Below, one piece after another: positions 9,777-17,243 of a stretch of 59,735 bases of DNA. A model generated the notes under the pieces. The model saw nothing but the letters and a program-made list of their open reading frames with translations, was not told where the DNA came from and did not search any database. A program made the translations under genes and the position numbers. Every line of letters begins with the position of its first letter. The first letter of the stretch is position 1. Origin of the DNA: Lucifugimonas sp038150225. Lineage in GTDB: Bacteria > Chloroflexota > Dehalococcoidia > Lucifugimonadales > Lucifugimonadaceae. The DNA lies in NCBI GenBank assembly GCA_038150225.1, contig JAYQWG010000008.1:1-59735 (forward strand), in the 5' to 3' direction.

Positions 9777-10522
9777 CTAAGTACGTAACGCTCGAGGGCA
9801 GTTACAACTCCGTCTTCATCGATTCCCGGCACGACATCACTTGCCAGATCCAACAGTTGACCAGGGGCAGTATCCATGGCGACTCCGAAGCCTGCAGCTT
9901 CGAACATAGCAATATCGTTCCATCCATCGCCAATCACCATCACGTCGTCTGGCTCAACACCGACCTGTGCTGCGAAATCACGTAACCCCGATCCTTTGTC
10001 GATACCCGGACTGGTGCAATCGATATACCAGTCGCCTTTGTTGTCGAGCGAAACGAGAACGGTCAGCGTGTCGGATGACAATCGGTCAGCCCAGCTACGA
10101 GCCTCGGACTCAGTTTCGAACTTAGCCATAATGATCGAAATCTGCCAGTCCAAAATTTCTTCGGGGCTCCAAACGATTCGACCACGATCGCTAACCAGCA
10201 CTCTGTCAGACGCCTTGACCAGCTGAGTTAAAGCGTTTTCAACTTCGGATTTATCGAGAATATGGCTGCTAATGATTCGACCGGAAAGAGGATCAACGAG
10301 AGTTGCACCATTGTCCGCAACCTGAGGAACCGTTAGGTCGAACATCCGGGCGTAGTGCGCCACATCTTGCTGCACTCTCCCGGAGGCGATAGCTGTTGGG
10401 ATGAGCTGTGCAGATTGAGAGATGGCGTTGATTACAACATCCGTTGGGCGGTCATCAAGTGGAAGGACAGTTCCATCGAGGTCGATAAGTACCGCTTTCG
10501 GCTGGAACAGCTTGCTAGTCAA
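9773..10522 (-). CDS. HAD-superfamily hydrolase, Cof type
   Basis: About 249 residues. A phosphatase of the Cof/YidA group, acting on small phosphorylated metabolites; the substrate cannot be told from sequence. Motif I is DLDGT (Asp14 and Asp16), motif II is in TAIASGR, and motifs III/IV are DKGSGL and GDGWNDIAMF. A TTG at 10522 is the preferred start because it overlaps the stop of the upstream dehydrogenase by eight bases. The open frame extends to 10552 but adds only unconserved residues. Likely co-transcribed with the dehydrogenase. Confidence 0.88.
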   Translation of the reverse strand: MTSKLFQPKAVLIDLDGTVLPLDDRPTDVVINAISQSAQLIPTAIASGRVQQDVAHYARMFDLTVPQVADNGATLVDPLSGRIISSHILDKSEVENALTQLVKASDRVLVSDRGRIVWSPEEILDWQISIIMAKFETESEARSWADRLSSDTLTVLVSLDNKGDWYIDCTSPGIDKGSGLRDFAAQVGVEPDDVMVIGDGWNDIAMFEAAGFGVAMDTAPGQLLDLASDVVPGIDEDGVVTALERYVLS

Positions 10523-11495
10523 GCACCTGCACCGGGTTTTGTAGTTCCTCACCGTTCAACGCGCGACGGGCGTTTTCAAAAGAGAAAACAAGCGCTCGGT
10601 CAACTCGCTCCTGCGACGATCCTGCGAGGTGGGGCGTGAGAACGACGTTGTCCATTTGAAGAAGCGGTGAATCGAGGGGAGTTGGTTCGACTTCAGTCAC
10701 ATCGAGTCCAGCACCGAGTATTTCTCGATTGTTCAACGCATCGATCAGTTCCGGCTCGTTATGGACGGGTCCTCGGCACGTATTGATGAATATCGCCGAG
10801 TTTTTCATCGCCTTGAACTCAGCCTTGCCAAGCAATCCAGTTGTTGATGAAGACAAAGGGACATGAACTGTGACGATGTCAGATCGATCAAGCAGTTCGT
10901 CCAAACTCACCCGGGTGACATTCAGTTCTCGTTCGACAGCTTCGGGAATGTCTCGAACTTCGGAGTACAAAGTTGTAGTTTGAAATCCCTGCAGCATGCG
11001 TGCCACTTTTGATCCGATATTTCCGAGCCCGATGATTCCGACCGTTCGACCGGTCAATTCATAAAGTGTCCCGAATTCGCCGGATTTTGCAGGCTCCTGC
11101 CAACTCCCGTCTTTCACACCTTCGATCCCCTGCGGCAAGCGTTTCTGGACCATCATCATCATCGAAATGGTGTGTTCTGCCACGGAAGTAGAAATAGCGG
11201 GTGAGTTGTTGCAAACCTCGATACCCATTTCACGGATCGCCGGAACATCGAGTCGATCGAATCCTGCGCTCATCACTTGCAGCAGCTTCATTTTAGGCAT
11301 GCCCTGGAGCATTTCGGTCGTTATTGAAAGACCGTTAGTGACGATCGCAACTGCGTCTTTCATTGCTTCAGCCTGTTGATCCGCGGGGTCGTCTGGACTT
11401 ACGACACCCCAGTCCAAATCTTTCGGACCAAGCTCAAGTGCTCGGTAGGTTCTCGCCCCATCGTGTTCGCCGTAGTAAATGACACTGTGCCCCAT
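10515..11495 (-). CDS. D-2-hydroxyacid dehydrogenase (NAD-dependent)
   Basis: 326 residues. Reduces a 2-keto acid or oxidises a D-2-hydroxy acid; the exact substrate (glyoxylate, phosphoglycerate, other) is unclear. The Rossmann motif GLGNIG is at 156-161. Catalytic Arg241 lies in NTCRGP, the acidic residue is in DVTEVEP near 268, and the catalytic His289 is in LTPHLAG. The small C-terminal ACT domain of long SerA forms is missing. The ATG at 11495 has AAGGTG upstream. It diverges from the thiamine operon and is followed by the HAD phosphatase with a short overlap. Confidence 0.9.
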   Translation of the reverse strand: MGHSVIYYGEHDGARTYRALELGPKDLDWGVVSPDDPADQQAEAMKDAVAIVTNGLSITTEMLQGMPKMKLLQVMSAGFDRLDVPAIREMGIEVCNNSPAISTSVAEHTISMMMMVQKRLPQGIEGVKDGSWQEPAKSGEFGTLYELTGRTVGIIGLGNIGSKVARMLQGFQTTTLYSEVRDIPEAVERELNVTRVSLDELLDRSDIVTVHVPLSSSTTGLLGKAEFKAMKNSAIFINTCRGPVHNEPELIDALNNREILGAGLDVTEVEPTPLDSPLLQMDNVVLTPHLAGSSQERVDRALVFSFENARRALNGEELQNPVQVLD

Positions 11496-11569
11496 GGATA
11501 CACCTTTTCGTCGACACCTTGTAATTGATGGGCGAAATATACATATAGATTGACTCCCACGGGGACCAG

Positions 11570-11597
11570 TTGACCTTTTCTGCCGCAGTTCTACAAT
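11570..11597 (+). promoter_or_regulatory. Sigma-70-type promoter of the thiamine operon
   Basis: The -35 box TTGACC (11570-11575) and the -10 box TACAAT (11592-11597) are separated by 16 bases. Transcription would start near 11604, just before the TPP riboswitch. Confidence 0.7.
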
Positions 11598-11608
11598 TGG
11601 TGCAAATA

Positions 11609-11704
11609 TTCTCGGGGAGCTCGGGGTAGCCGGGCTGAGAGGGTGAACGTAATACTTCGCCGACCCAGGTACCTGATCCGGATAATGCCGGCGTAGGAAG
11701 CACT
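11609..11704 (+). promoter_or_regulatory. TPP riboswitch (THI element)
   Basis: The conserved core is present in order. The GGCTGAGAGGGTGAA block (11633-11647) forms the pyrimidine-sensing helix junction. CCTGATCCGGATAATGCCGG (11672-11691) then GCGTAGGAAGC (11691-11701) form the pyrophosphate-binding helix. Flanking ctcgggg and cgaccc segments complete the stems. It sits upstream of thiG and upstream of a terminator, so thiamine pyrophosphate binding should cause premature termination. Confidence 0.95.
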
Positions 11705-11706
11705 AA

Positions 11707-11743
11707 AAACCGCCTCCGAGCCGAACTGGACAGGCGGTTTTTT
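11707..11743 (+). terminator. Riboswitch attenuator terminator
   Basis: The inverted repeat aaaccgcct (11707-11715) and aggcggttt (11732-11740) is followed by more T residues. It lies directly after the TPP aptamer and before thiG, the position expected for the switchable terminator of the expression platform. Confidence 0.88.
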
Positions 11744-11774
11744 GATTATTGAATCTAAACGGAGTCGTTTCGAG

Positions 11775-12563
11775 ATGGGTGATCAACTCACGATCGCAGG
11801 TAAGACTTTCAACTCTCGGTTGATGACCGGCACGGGTAAGCACCGAAACGTTGAGGACCTCATTGCCTCGATAGAAAAGTCGGGAACAGAGATCATCACA
11901 GTAGCCATTCGGCGATTGAACCTTGATGATCCGAATGAGAAGACCCTGCTGGATTACGTCGACTGGGACAAGTACCAGATTCTCCCGAACACGGCCGGAT
12001 CAAAAACCGCGTCCGAAGCTGTGTTCACCGCGCAGCTCGCTCGCGAAGTTACGGGTTCGAACTGGATCAAGATCGAAGTGATACCTGATCCTACGTATTT
12101 GCTTCCAGACCCTATCGGGACACTCGAAGCTTCCGAAGAGTTGGTAAAAGATGGATTCACAGTCCTACCCTACATGGGCGCAGACCCAGAGCTGGCGCGA
12201 AGGCTTGAAGGCGTCGGCTGCTCGACTGTTATGCCGCTCGGATCACCGATCGGTTCAGGTAGAGGTGTGCTGACCAAAGAAGAAATTTCCATAATCATCG
12301 AACAGGCAAATGTGCCAGTGGTTGTGGACGCCGGCCTTGGTGTGCCTTCAGACGCTTCAACGGTCATGGAACTCGGTGCCGACGCGGTTCTCGTCAACAC
12401 GGCGATTGCTCAGGCGACCGCTCCTGGACTTATGGGCGAGGCTTTCAAATTGGGTGTCGAAGCAGGACGCAAAGCGTACATGGCAGGACGCATCCCCGTG
12501 AAGGAACAAGCTTCCCCAAGTAGTCCGACAGAAGGTGTAGCGGCAGGGTCCGCCAGCAAATAG
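11775..12563 (+). CDS. thiG: Thiazole synthase ThiG
   Basis: 262 residues. ThiG builds the thiazole phosphate ring of thiamine from DXP, the ThiS thiocarboxylate and dehydroglycine. Family motifs include SRLMTGTGKH, NTAGSKTASEAV, the catalytic Lys in WIKIEVIPDP, MPLGSPIGSGRG and VDAGLGVPSDA. The ATG at 11775 is chosen because GGAG lies 10 bases upstream; the earlier in-frame TTG at 11742 falls inside the attenuator's T-run. First gene of thiG-thiE-thiS, under TPP riboswitch control. The last 15 residues (SPSSPTEGVAAGSASK) are an unconserved tail. Confidence 0.95.
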   Translation: MGDQLTIAGKTFNSRLMTGTGKHRNVEDLIASIEKSGTEIITVAIRRLNLDDPNEKTLLDYVDWDKYQILPNTAGSKTASEAVFTAQLAREVTGSNWIKIEVIPDPTYLLPDPIGTLEASEELVKDGFTVLPYMGADPELARRLEGVGCSTVMPLGSPIGSGRGVLTKEEISIIIEQANVPVVVDAGLGVPSDASTVMELGADAVLVNTAIAQATAPGLMGEAFKLGVEAGRKAYMAGRIPVKEQASPSSPTEGVAAGSASK

Positions 12564-12571
12564 CGAACGCC

Positions 12572-13228
12572 GTGACAAGATCATCGCTTCAAACACCGGT
12601 GTTGGCACTCGTGCTGAACGTGGATGACACCACGGGTCTCGATCAAGTGCGTTCACAGGCCAGTGCGGCAGTACGTGGTGGGGTGAACTTGCTCCAAATT
12701 CGAGCGAAGAACGCTTCGGATCAAACCCAGCGGAATTTCTCAGAAGCAATTACCCGTTCTATCGGGTCAAGCGCCAAAGTAGTGCTGAATGGCAATCCAG
12801 AGATTGCTGTTGAAACTAAGCTCCACGGCGTTCACTTGCCAGAAGAGGGAAAAAACATTGATCGGATCAGACAGTTAGTTGACGGATCAATGTTGATTGG
12901 GAGATCAGTTCACAGTGTCGGATCGGCTGTTCAAGCCGAAGATGATGGTGCGGACTACATATTTTTCGGGACAGTGTTTGATTCAGAATCACACCCAGGC
13001 GGGAAAACTTCCGGTGTTGAAACGGTCAGAACCGTATGTGAACAAGTTTCGATACCAGTGATAGCGATCGGTGGCATTACCTCAACCAACTCCAGGTCTG
13101 TGATGAATACCGGGGCATCTGGGGTGGCGGTAATTGGCGCGATAATCAACCAAGGCGATGTATACCGAGCTGCGCGTACGATGGCTCAGTGCATTCGTGG
13201 CGGTCAGTCGTACTCTCGTTCAATCTGA
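12572..13228 (+). CDS. thiE: Thiamine-phosphate synthase ThiE
   Basis: 218 residues. Joins HMP pyrophosphate and thiazole phosphate into thiamine monophosphate. The TIM-barrel motifs VNLLQIRAKNAS, VVLNGNPEIA, GVHLPEEG, IGRSVHS, ADYIFFGTVFDSESHPG and IPVIAIGGITSTN are seen in order. The substitution of D by G in LNGN, where many ThiE have NDR or ND, leaves some doubt between ThiE and its relative TenI (thiazole tautomerase). The GTG at 12572 starts nine bases after thiG. Part of the TPP-riboswitch operon. Confidence 0.87.
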   Translation: MTRSSLQTPVLALVLNVDDTTGLDQVRSQASAAVRGGVNLLQIRAKNASDQTQRNFSEAITRSIGSSAKVVLNGNPEIAVETKLHGVHLPEEGKNIDRIRQLVDGSMLIGRSVHSVGSAVQAEDDGADYIFFGTVFDSESHPGGKTSGVETVRTVCEQVSIPVIAIGGITSTNSRSVMNTGASGVAVIGAIINQGDVYRAARTMAQCIRGGQSYSRSI

Positions 13229-13241
13229 GACTCAAATCACA

Positions 13242-13451
13242 ATGATCAACGTCATAGTCAACGGACAAGAATCTGAACTTGAATCGTCAATGACGATTAA
13301 CGAATTCCTTGAGATGAAAGGTTTCGGGGGACGGTCAGTGGCCGTAGCGATCAACTCTGTCGTAATTCGACGCGCTACTTTCGACGAAACGATGATCAAC
13401 GACGGTGACCAGGTCGAAATTGTTCGCCCTGTCGGTGGTGGTCAAAACTAA
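13242..13451 (+). CDS. thiS: Sulfur carrier protein ThiS with a two-residue C-terminal extension
   Basis: 69 residues, ubiquitin-like fold. ThiS donates sulfur for the thiazole ring through a C-terminal glycine thiocarboxylate. The start MINVIVNGQE at ATG 13242 fits the family; the open frame upstream overlaps thiE and is ignored. The C-terminus reads PVGGGQN, so two residues follow the Gly-Gly that normally ends ThiS. Activation would then need trimming, or the tail is tolerated. It lies 13 bases after thiE; thiF and thiO/thiH are not in the window. Confidence 0.9.
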   Translation: MINVIVNGQESELESSMTINEFLEMKGFGGRSVAVAINSVVIRRATFDETMINDGDQVEIVRPVGGGQN

Positions 13452-14887
13452 TTCCTGAGGTTGTAGACACGACTACCGATACAACTCTTCGGGGTACCGC
13501 CAGTCGATTTGATCAGCTTGTCGCAATAGCGATTGGCAGCGGCGCATTGTTCCTCGCTGCGCTCGATTTTTCAATCAATGTTAATCTCCCGAGATTTCGC
13601 GCCGATCTCGGCGAAACTCTTGTCAGTGTTCAGCTAATCATCATCCTCTACCACGGTTCGCGCAGTGGTTCAGGATTCGTTGTAGGCGCACTTGCCGATC
13701 ATTTGGGAGTCAAACGCCCATTAATAGCTGGAATCGTCTTCTACTCGGCGTCAGTCGGCCTAATTTCACTAATGACGACGCTGACACCAATAGTCCTGTT
13801 GCGAATACCTCAAGGGATCGGGGTGGCAATACTGTTCACTCTGGCCCCTGCGCTGGTAGCAAAAGCCTTCGGTCCTTCGAATCGAGGATCTGCACTGGGA
13901 GTAACGCTTGCATCAATGGGCGCTGGAACGTTTGCTGGCACGCTTGGTGGTGGTTACCTCGGACAAGAATTCGGTTGGCCAACCATATTCTGGGGGCGAA
14001 TCCCCATTGGTATAGCTCTTCTACTGGCCTGCACGTTCCTGCTGAAAGGTGAGTTCGCCAATCCGGAACCTCGTACCGATCGAGGTAAGTTCGATTTCAA
14101 CGGTGCAGTCTTGATATTCACTTCGCTGTTCTCGCTCGTGTTGGCGATGTCATTTGCTCGTGTGGACGGGTGGACATCACCGGTGCCGGTTGCGTTGTTC
14201 GCAATTGCACTAATCTCTGGTGCCGGTCTGGCACGTGGTCTAACGCGAGGTGTGTTCACCATCGTTCCAACGGGATTGATCACAACTAGAGGTTTCAGAT
14301 CTGGTGCAACTTCGAATTTGATGCTTACAACTGCGTCGTTCGTAATGTGGTTCTTGTTTCCCTTTTACGTTGCAGATGTATTGAACCGCAGCGGGTTCGT
14401 TCTAGGAGCATTCCTGGCATTGATGGCCGGATCCGGGTTTGTTGGCTCGACCGTGTCAGGCTGGTTAGCAGACCGCATTGGTGACAGGTTGGTCACGGTA
14501 ATCGGATCATCGACTACTGCATTGGGTTTGCTTTTCGCCGCGATGCCCAGCGCAACACCAACACTCGGTACGGTCGCACTCTCAACTGTCGTGATTGGGT
14601 TCGGTTTTGGAATTCACCAGGCAGCCGTCTACACCTTGTCTTTGCGTAACGTCAGATCATCAGCCACAGGATCGGCATCAGCCTCCCTGACAGTCTCCCA
14701 GACGGTCGGAACGGTGCTTTCGATTGCCGTAATGACTTCGTTACTGAGTTGGAGGCAAGATTCAACAAGCGCAAGCTTTCTAGATGCCTACCGGTTCACT
14801 TATTTCGTGGCTGCAGCAGTTGCTCTGGCTTCTGGACTTATCGTGGTAAGAATCGGCAGTAAAACTCGAACGCAACGTGATTCGTAA
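13451..14887 (+). CDS. MFS transporter in the thiamine operon
   Basis: About 478 residues, 12 or more membrane segments. TM1 (roughly FDQLVAIAIGSGALFLAALDFS) starts before the first canonical start, a TTG at 13547. No ATG, GTG or TTG exists upstream in this frame before a stop inside thiS. An ATT at 13451, sharing a base with the thiS stop (TAATT), gives a normal hydrophilic N-terminus, so this start is proposed; otherwise use 13547. The motif ADHLGVKRP between TM2 and TM3 is a typical MFS loop. Its place behind thiS and the TPP riboswitch suggests transport of thiamine or a precursor, which is inference only. Confidence 0.8.
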   Translation: MPEVVDTTTDTTLRGTASRFDQLVAIAIGSGALFLAALDFSINVNLPRFRADLGETLVSVQLIIILYHGSRSGSGFVVGALADHLGVKRPLIAGIVFYSASVGLISLMTTLTPIVLLRIPQGIGVAILFTLAPALVAKAFGPSNRGSALGVTLASMGAGTFAGTLGGGYLGQEFGWPTIFWGRIPIGIALLLACTFLLKGEFANPEPRTDRGKFDFNGAVLIFTSLFSLVLAMSFARVDGWTSPVPVALFAIALISGAGLARGLTRGVFTIVPTGLITTRGFRSGATSNLMLTTASFVMWFLFPFYVADVLNRSGFVLGAFLALMAGSGFVGSTVSGWLADRIGDRLVTVIGSSTTALGLLFAAMPSATPTLGTVALSTVVIGFGFGIHQAAVYTLSLRNVRSSATGSASASLTVSQTVGTVLSIAVMTSLLSWRQDSTSASFLDAYRFTYFVAAAVALASGLIVVRIGSKTRTQRDS

Positions 14888-15056
14888 TCAAAGTAATTCC
14901 GAACGTCACATATCGAGTACGCTGTGCTGGTGATGCATGGTATGCTTCCGCAACGAGAATTAGTGATCCTTGAGTTGGGCAAAGCCCTACGCTAATTGGA
15001 TCGGAAACAACAAACCTTTACCCAGCATTTAATGATGCTTCGTACAGGGGGAACCA

Positions 15057-15716
15057 ATGTCGATTAAGAGTCGAATATTGCTCGTAGCTTTGGCTGCGTT
15101 TGCACTAACCGCCGCATTCGCTGCTTGTAGTGGTGGTCCGACCACGACCGATATCGTTGAGACAGCGAAAGCTCAAAACAAAATAGATAACGCTACAGCT
15201 ACTGCCGTCGCGGTGATTGCTGCCGGTGGAGACCCGGACAAAGTAGAAGTAGAAGTTGGGTCAGGAAGTGCAGCAGAAAAAGCCAACCAGGCACAGGCTG
15301 CTACGGCAACTGCTCAAGCTGAGGCAGGAATCGTAAAAGAAAGTGTCGGTGGTGCAGCCAGCGACAAGCAGGCCGAAGGTGCTGCGTTCGAAGTAACTGT
15401 CCCGGACGGTCCGGCTGAGAGCGGAGTTATAGAAATCAATGTCCTCGCACTTGGTGCAGAAGGTGTTGTTTTCGACCGTGACGTGATTTTGATCTCATCT
15501 GGATCAACTGTTAAGTGGATCAACGACCGACGATCAGCCAGTTCTACGACAGCTCATCCAGGACAGGCCGAGCAGTGGGACTCAGGTGCAATGTCGAAAG
15601 GACCTTTCGACAAAGAGCCACCTACCTTCGAACACACGTTCAATACAGCAGGTTGTTTCACCTATGAGTCTCAGTACTCGGGTGACACTGCAACCGGTGC
15701 TGTGTGTGTCGAATAG
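15057..15716 (+). CDS. Cupredoxin-like lipoprotein with degenerate copper site
   Basis: 219 residues. A signal peptide of 23 residues ends in a lipobox (AAFAAC, Cys24), so it is membrane-anchored outside the cell. A long Ala/Gly/Gln/Thr linker (about 25-110) precedes a plastocyanin-like beta domain: GVVFDRDVILISSGSTVKWIND, then TTAHPG and FEHTFNTAGCFTYESQY. Plastocyanin usually follows that Cys with His and Met ligands (CxxHxxM type); here CFTYESQYSG has neither, so type-1 copper binding is doubtful. A strong terminator follows. Its neighbours give no clear role. Confidence 0.7.
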   Translation: MSIKSRILLVALAAFALTAAFAACSGGPTTTDIVETAKAQNKIDNATATAVAVIAAGGDPDKVEVEVGSGSAAEKANQAQAATATAQAEAGIVKESVGGAASDKQAEGAAFEVTVPDGPAESGVIEINVLALGAEGVVFDRDVILISSGSTVKWINDRRSASSTTAHPGQAEQWDSGAMSKGPFDKEPPTFEHTFNTAGCFTYESQYSGDTATGAVCVE

Positions 15717-15744
15717 GACCTAAGTCGCTAAACGCTAATTGAAA

Positions 15745-15773
15745 CGACCGCCCCATGGGGCGGTCGTTTTTTT
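15745..15773 (+). terminator. Intrinsic terminator after the cupredoxin-like gene
   Basis: A perfect 10-base stem (cgaccgcccc at 15745-15754, ggggcggtcg at 15757-15766) with a two-base spacer precedes seven T residues. A short A-run precedes the stem, so weak function on the other strand is possible. Confidence 0.92.
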
Positions 15774-16207
15774 ATTAAACGTTCGAGTTTGCACTGGTGC
15801 GTTCAGTATTTATGCCATAGGTGAGTCTCTCCACTTCGGACGGAACGCGTCGAAGAGGCGTCTATTTGCACGGAGAGAGCCTACACACTGGCTTAAGTTC
15901 ATGAGGACATGGTGGCGCAGGATCTAGCTACTCATCCGAGGGCAGTAGAGATCCTGAATCAAGTTCAGGATGACGAATGGTCACATTTGCTGCGTAAATA
16001 GAGTCAGGACACCTCCCGCAGCAAGCATGCTGATCTAACCACGCCATGGATGCGCTACCTGACGCGTCCCTACGGGAGCAGAGGGACCTCAGTTGGTAAT
16101 TTATCAACGAACCTCACTCTCCTGGTATCCAGACGTCGCGGGTTCACCGACTTTTTACCCACCGTTTGGTACATCTCCCACGTCTTACCAACAACCCCAA
16201 CAAACAA
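15774..16207. other. Non-coding stretch with a REP-like palindrome
   Basis: About 430 bases between two terminators hold no convincing gene on either strand. One palindrome stands out at 15948-15976 and is listed separately. A stem gtccct/agggac (about 16068-16088) and a wider tgctgcg/cgcagca pair (about 15989-16024) are also visible. The open frames here look like chance because they lack family motifs and ribosome-binding sites. Confidence 0.5.
15948..15976. repeat. REP-like palindrome
   Basis: Arms atcctgaa (15951-15958) and ttcaggat (15964-15971) flank a five-base loop, inside a gag...gacga frame. Palindromes of this TCCTGAA-TTCAGGA type are widespread dispersed repeats in unrelated bacteria. 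Only one copy was seen in this window, so the repeat status rests on general knowledge. Confidence 0.5.
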
Positions 16208-16241
16208 AAAGCCCTCGGTGTTTTGCCGAGGGCTTTCGTTA
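16208..16241 (-). terminator. Intrinsic terminator of the ABC permease genes
   Basis: Arms aaagccctcgg (16208-16218) and ccgagggcttt (16226-16236) form an 11-base stem with a seven-base loop. Read on the minus strand the stem runs into a T-rich stretch 19 bases past the permease stop. It may also block read-through from the left. Confidence 0.88.
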
Positions 16242-16259
16242 TTTCTTTTCGAAACGACT

Positions 16260-17231
16260 TTAGTCGATCTGTCGCAATCGAGGGTCAAGTCGGTCTCGGA
16301 GCCAGTCGCCCAGGAAGTTGAGCGAGATAACCACAAGGAAGATCGCCGCGGAAGGCACAAGTACCTGGTGAGCTGCAATAGACAGGTAGTCACGACCTTC
16401 GTTGGTCATAACACCCCATGCTGGAGTTGGCGGCTGGATTCCAGCACCAACGAAGCTCAACACTGACTCAGAAAGAATCAATCCCGAAGTGTTCAGGGTT
16501 CCGACAACAATCGCCGTGTTCAAAATACCCGGTAGTAAGTGCCTGAACAGGATTCGGAAGTCAGAAGCTCCGTTCACCTTGGCTGCCGCCACGTAATCCA
16601 TTTCTTTGAGAACGAGGATCTGGGCGCGAATAACCCTGACGAATGATGTCCATGCAATAAGCGCTAACACGAACAGGAGCACCGTTAGACCACGACCAAA
16701 GATCAGCACCACGATAAGCGCGACCATAAGGAATGGCATCGCATACCAAATATCAACGAATCGGGTAATTAGCTCGTCAATAATTCCACCATAGTATCCG
16801 GCGATCATTCCGAGCGAAACTCCAATCACCATTCCAAGTGCGAGCGATACAAGTACCACCTGCATGGAAATTCGAGCTCCGTGGAGAACTCGAGTGAAGA
16901 CGTCGCGACCGATGTGATCAGCACCTAGCAAATGGAAGCCATCCGGCCACAATCCATACTTCGGTGGGTCACTGAACTCAGATGTCTTAAACATTCCAAG
17001 GTGACGGTCCTGAATCTTTCCAATGTCACGCTCGTAAGGAGCGACGCTCGGTCCAATAATTGCCGTGATAACCAGCACAATCAGCACAAAGGCTGGGATA
17101 ACCGGGTATCGGCGAACGAACCACCAAGCGTGACCGAATAGTGACCGTTTTACTTTTACGGCGACCAGAGGTGACTCGATCGTCGATGAATCGACGTGTT
17201 GCACCTCGTTTTGGGAATCAGCTGTTGCCAT
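16260..17231 (-). CDS. ABC transporter permease, DppC/OppC type
   Basis: 323 residues. Second permease of a dipeptide/oligopeptide-type importer in the cytoplasmic membrane. An N-terminal membrane segment (about 37-60) is followed by the characteristic HLLGADHIGRDVFTRVLHGAR and about five more segments. The ATPase-contact EAA loop is seen as EMDYVAAAKVNGASDFRILFRHLLP. The ATG start at 17231 comes 12 bases after the stop of the partner permease, so the two are co-transcribed. A terminator follows. No ATPase gene is adjacent, so the motor subunits must be encoded elsewhere. Confidence 0.93.
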   Translation of the reverse strand: MATADSQNEVQHVDSSTIESPLVAVKVKRSLFGHAWWFVRRYPVIPAFVLIVLVITAIIGPSVAPYERDIGKIQDRHLGMFKTSEFSDPPKYGLWPDGFHLLGADHIGRDVFTRVLHGARISMQVVLVSLALGMVIGVSLGMIAGYYGGIIDELITRFVDIWYAMPFLMVALIVVLIFGRGLTVLLFVLALIAWTSFVRVIRAQILVLKEMDYVAAAKVNGASDFRILFRHLLPGILNTAIVVGTLNTSGLILSESVLSFVGAGIQPPTPAWGVMTNEGRDYLSIAAHQVLVPSAAIFLVVISLNFLGDWLRDRLDPRLRQID

Positions 17232-17243
17232 GAATAAGCCTCT

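Noticed and set aside
15739..15927. 62-codon open frame after the cupredoxin terminator
   Set aside because: It begins inside the terminator hairpin and shows no family features.
16068..16160. tRNA-like words (agttggta and ggttc) in the non-coding stretch
   Set aside because: The spacing is about 50 bases instead of about 38, and no acceptor stem or anticodon arm can be folded.
16050..16466. 138-codon open frame opposite the ABC permease end
   Set aside because: It runs antisense into a clear permease gene and across its terminator.
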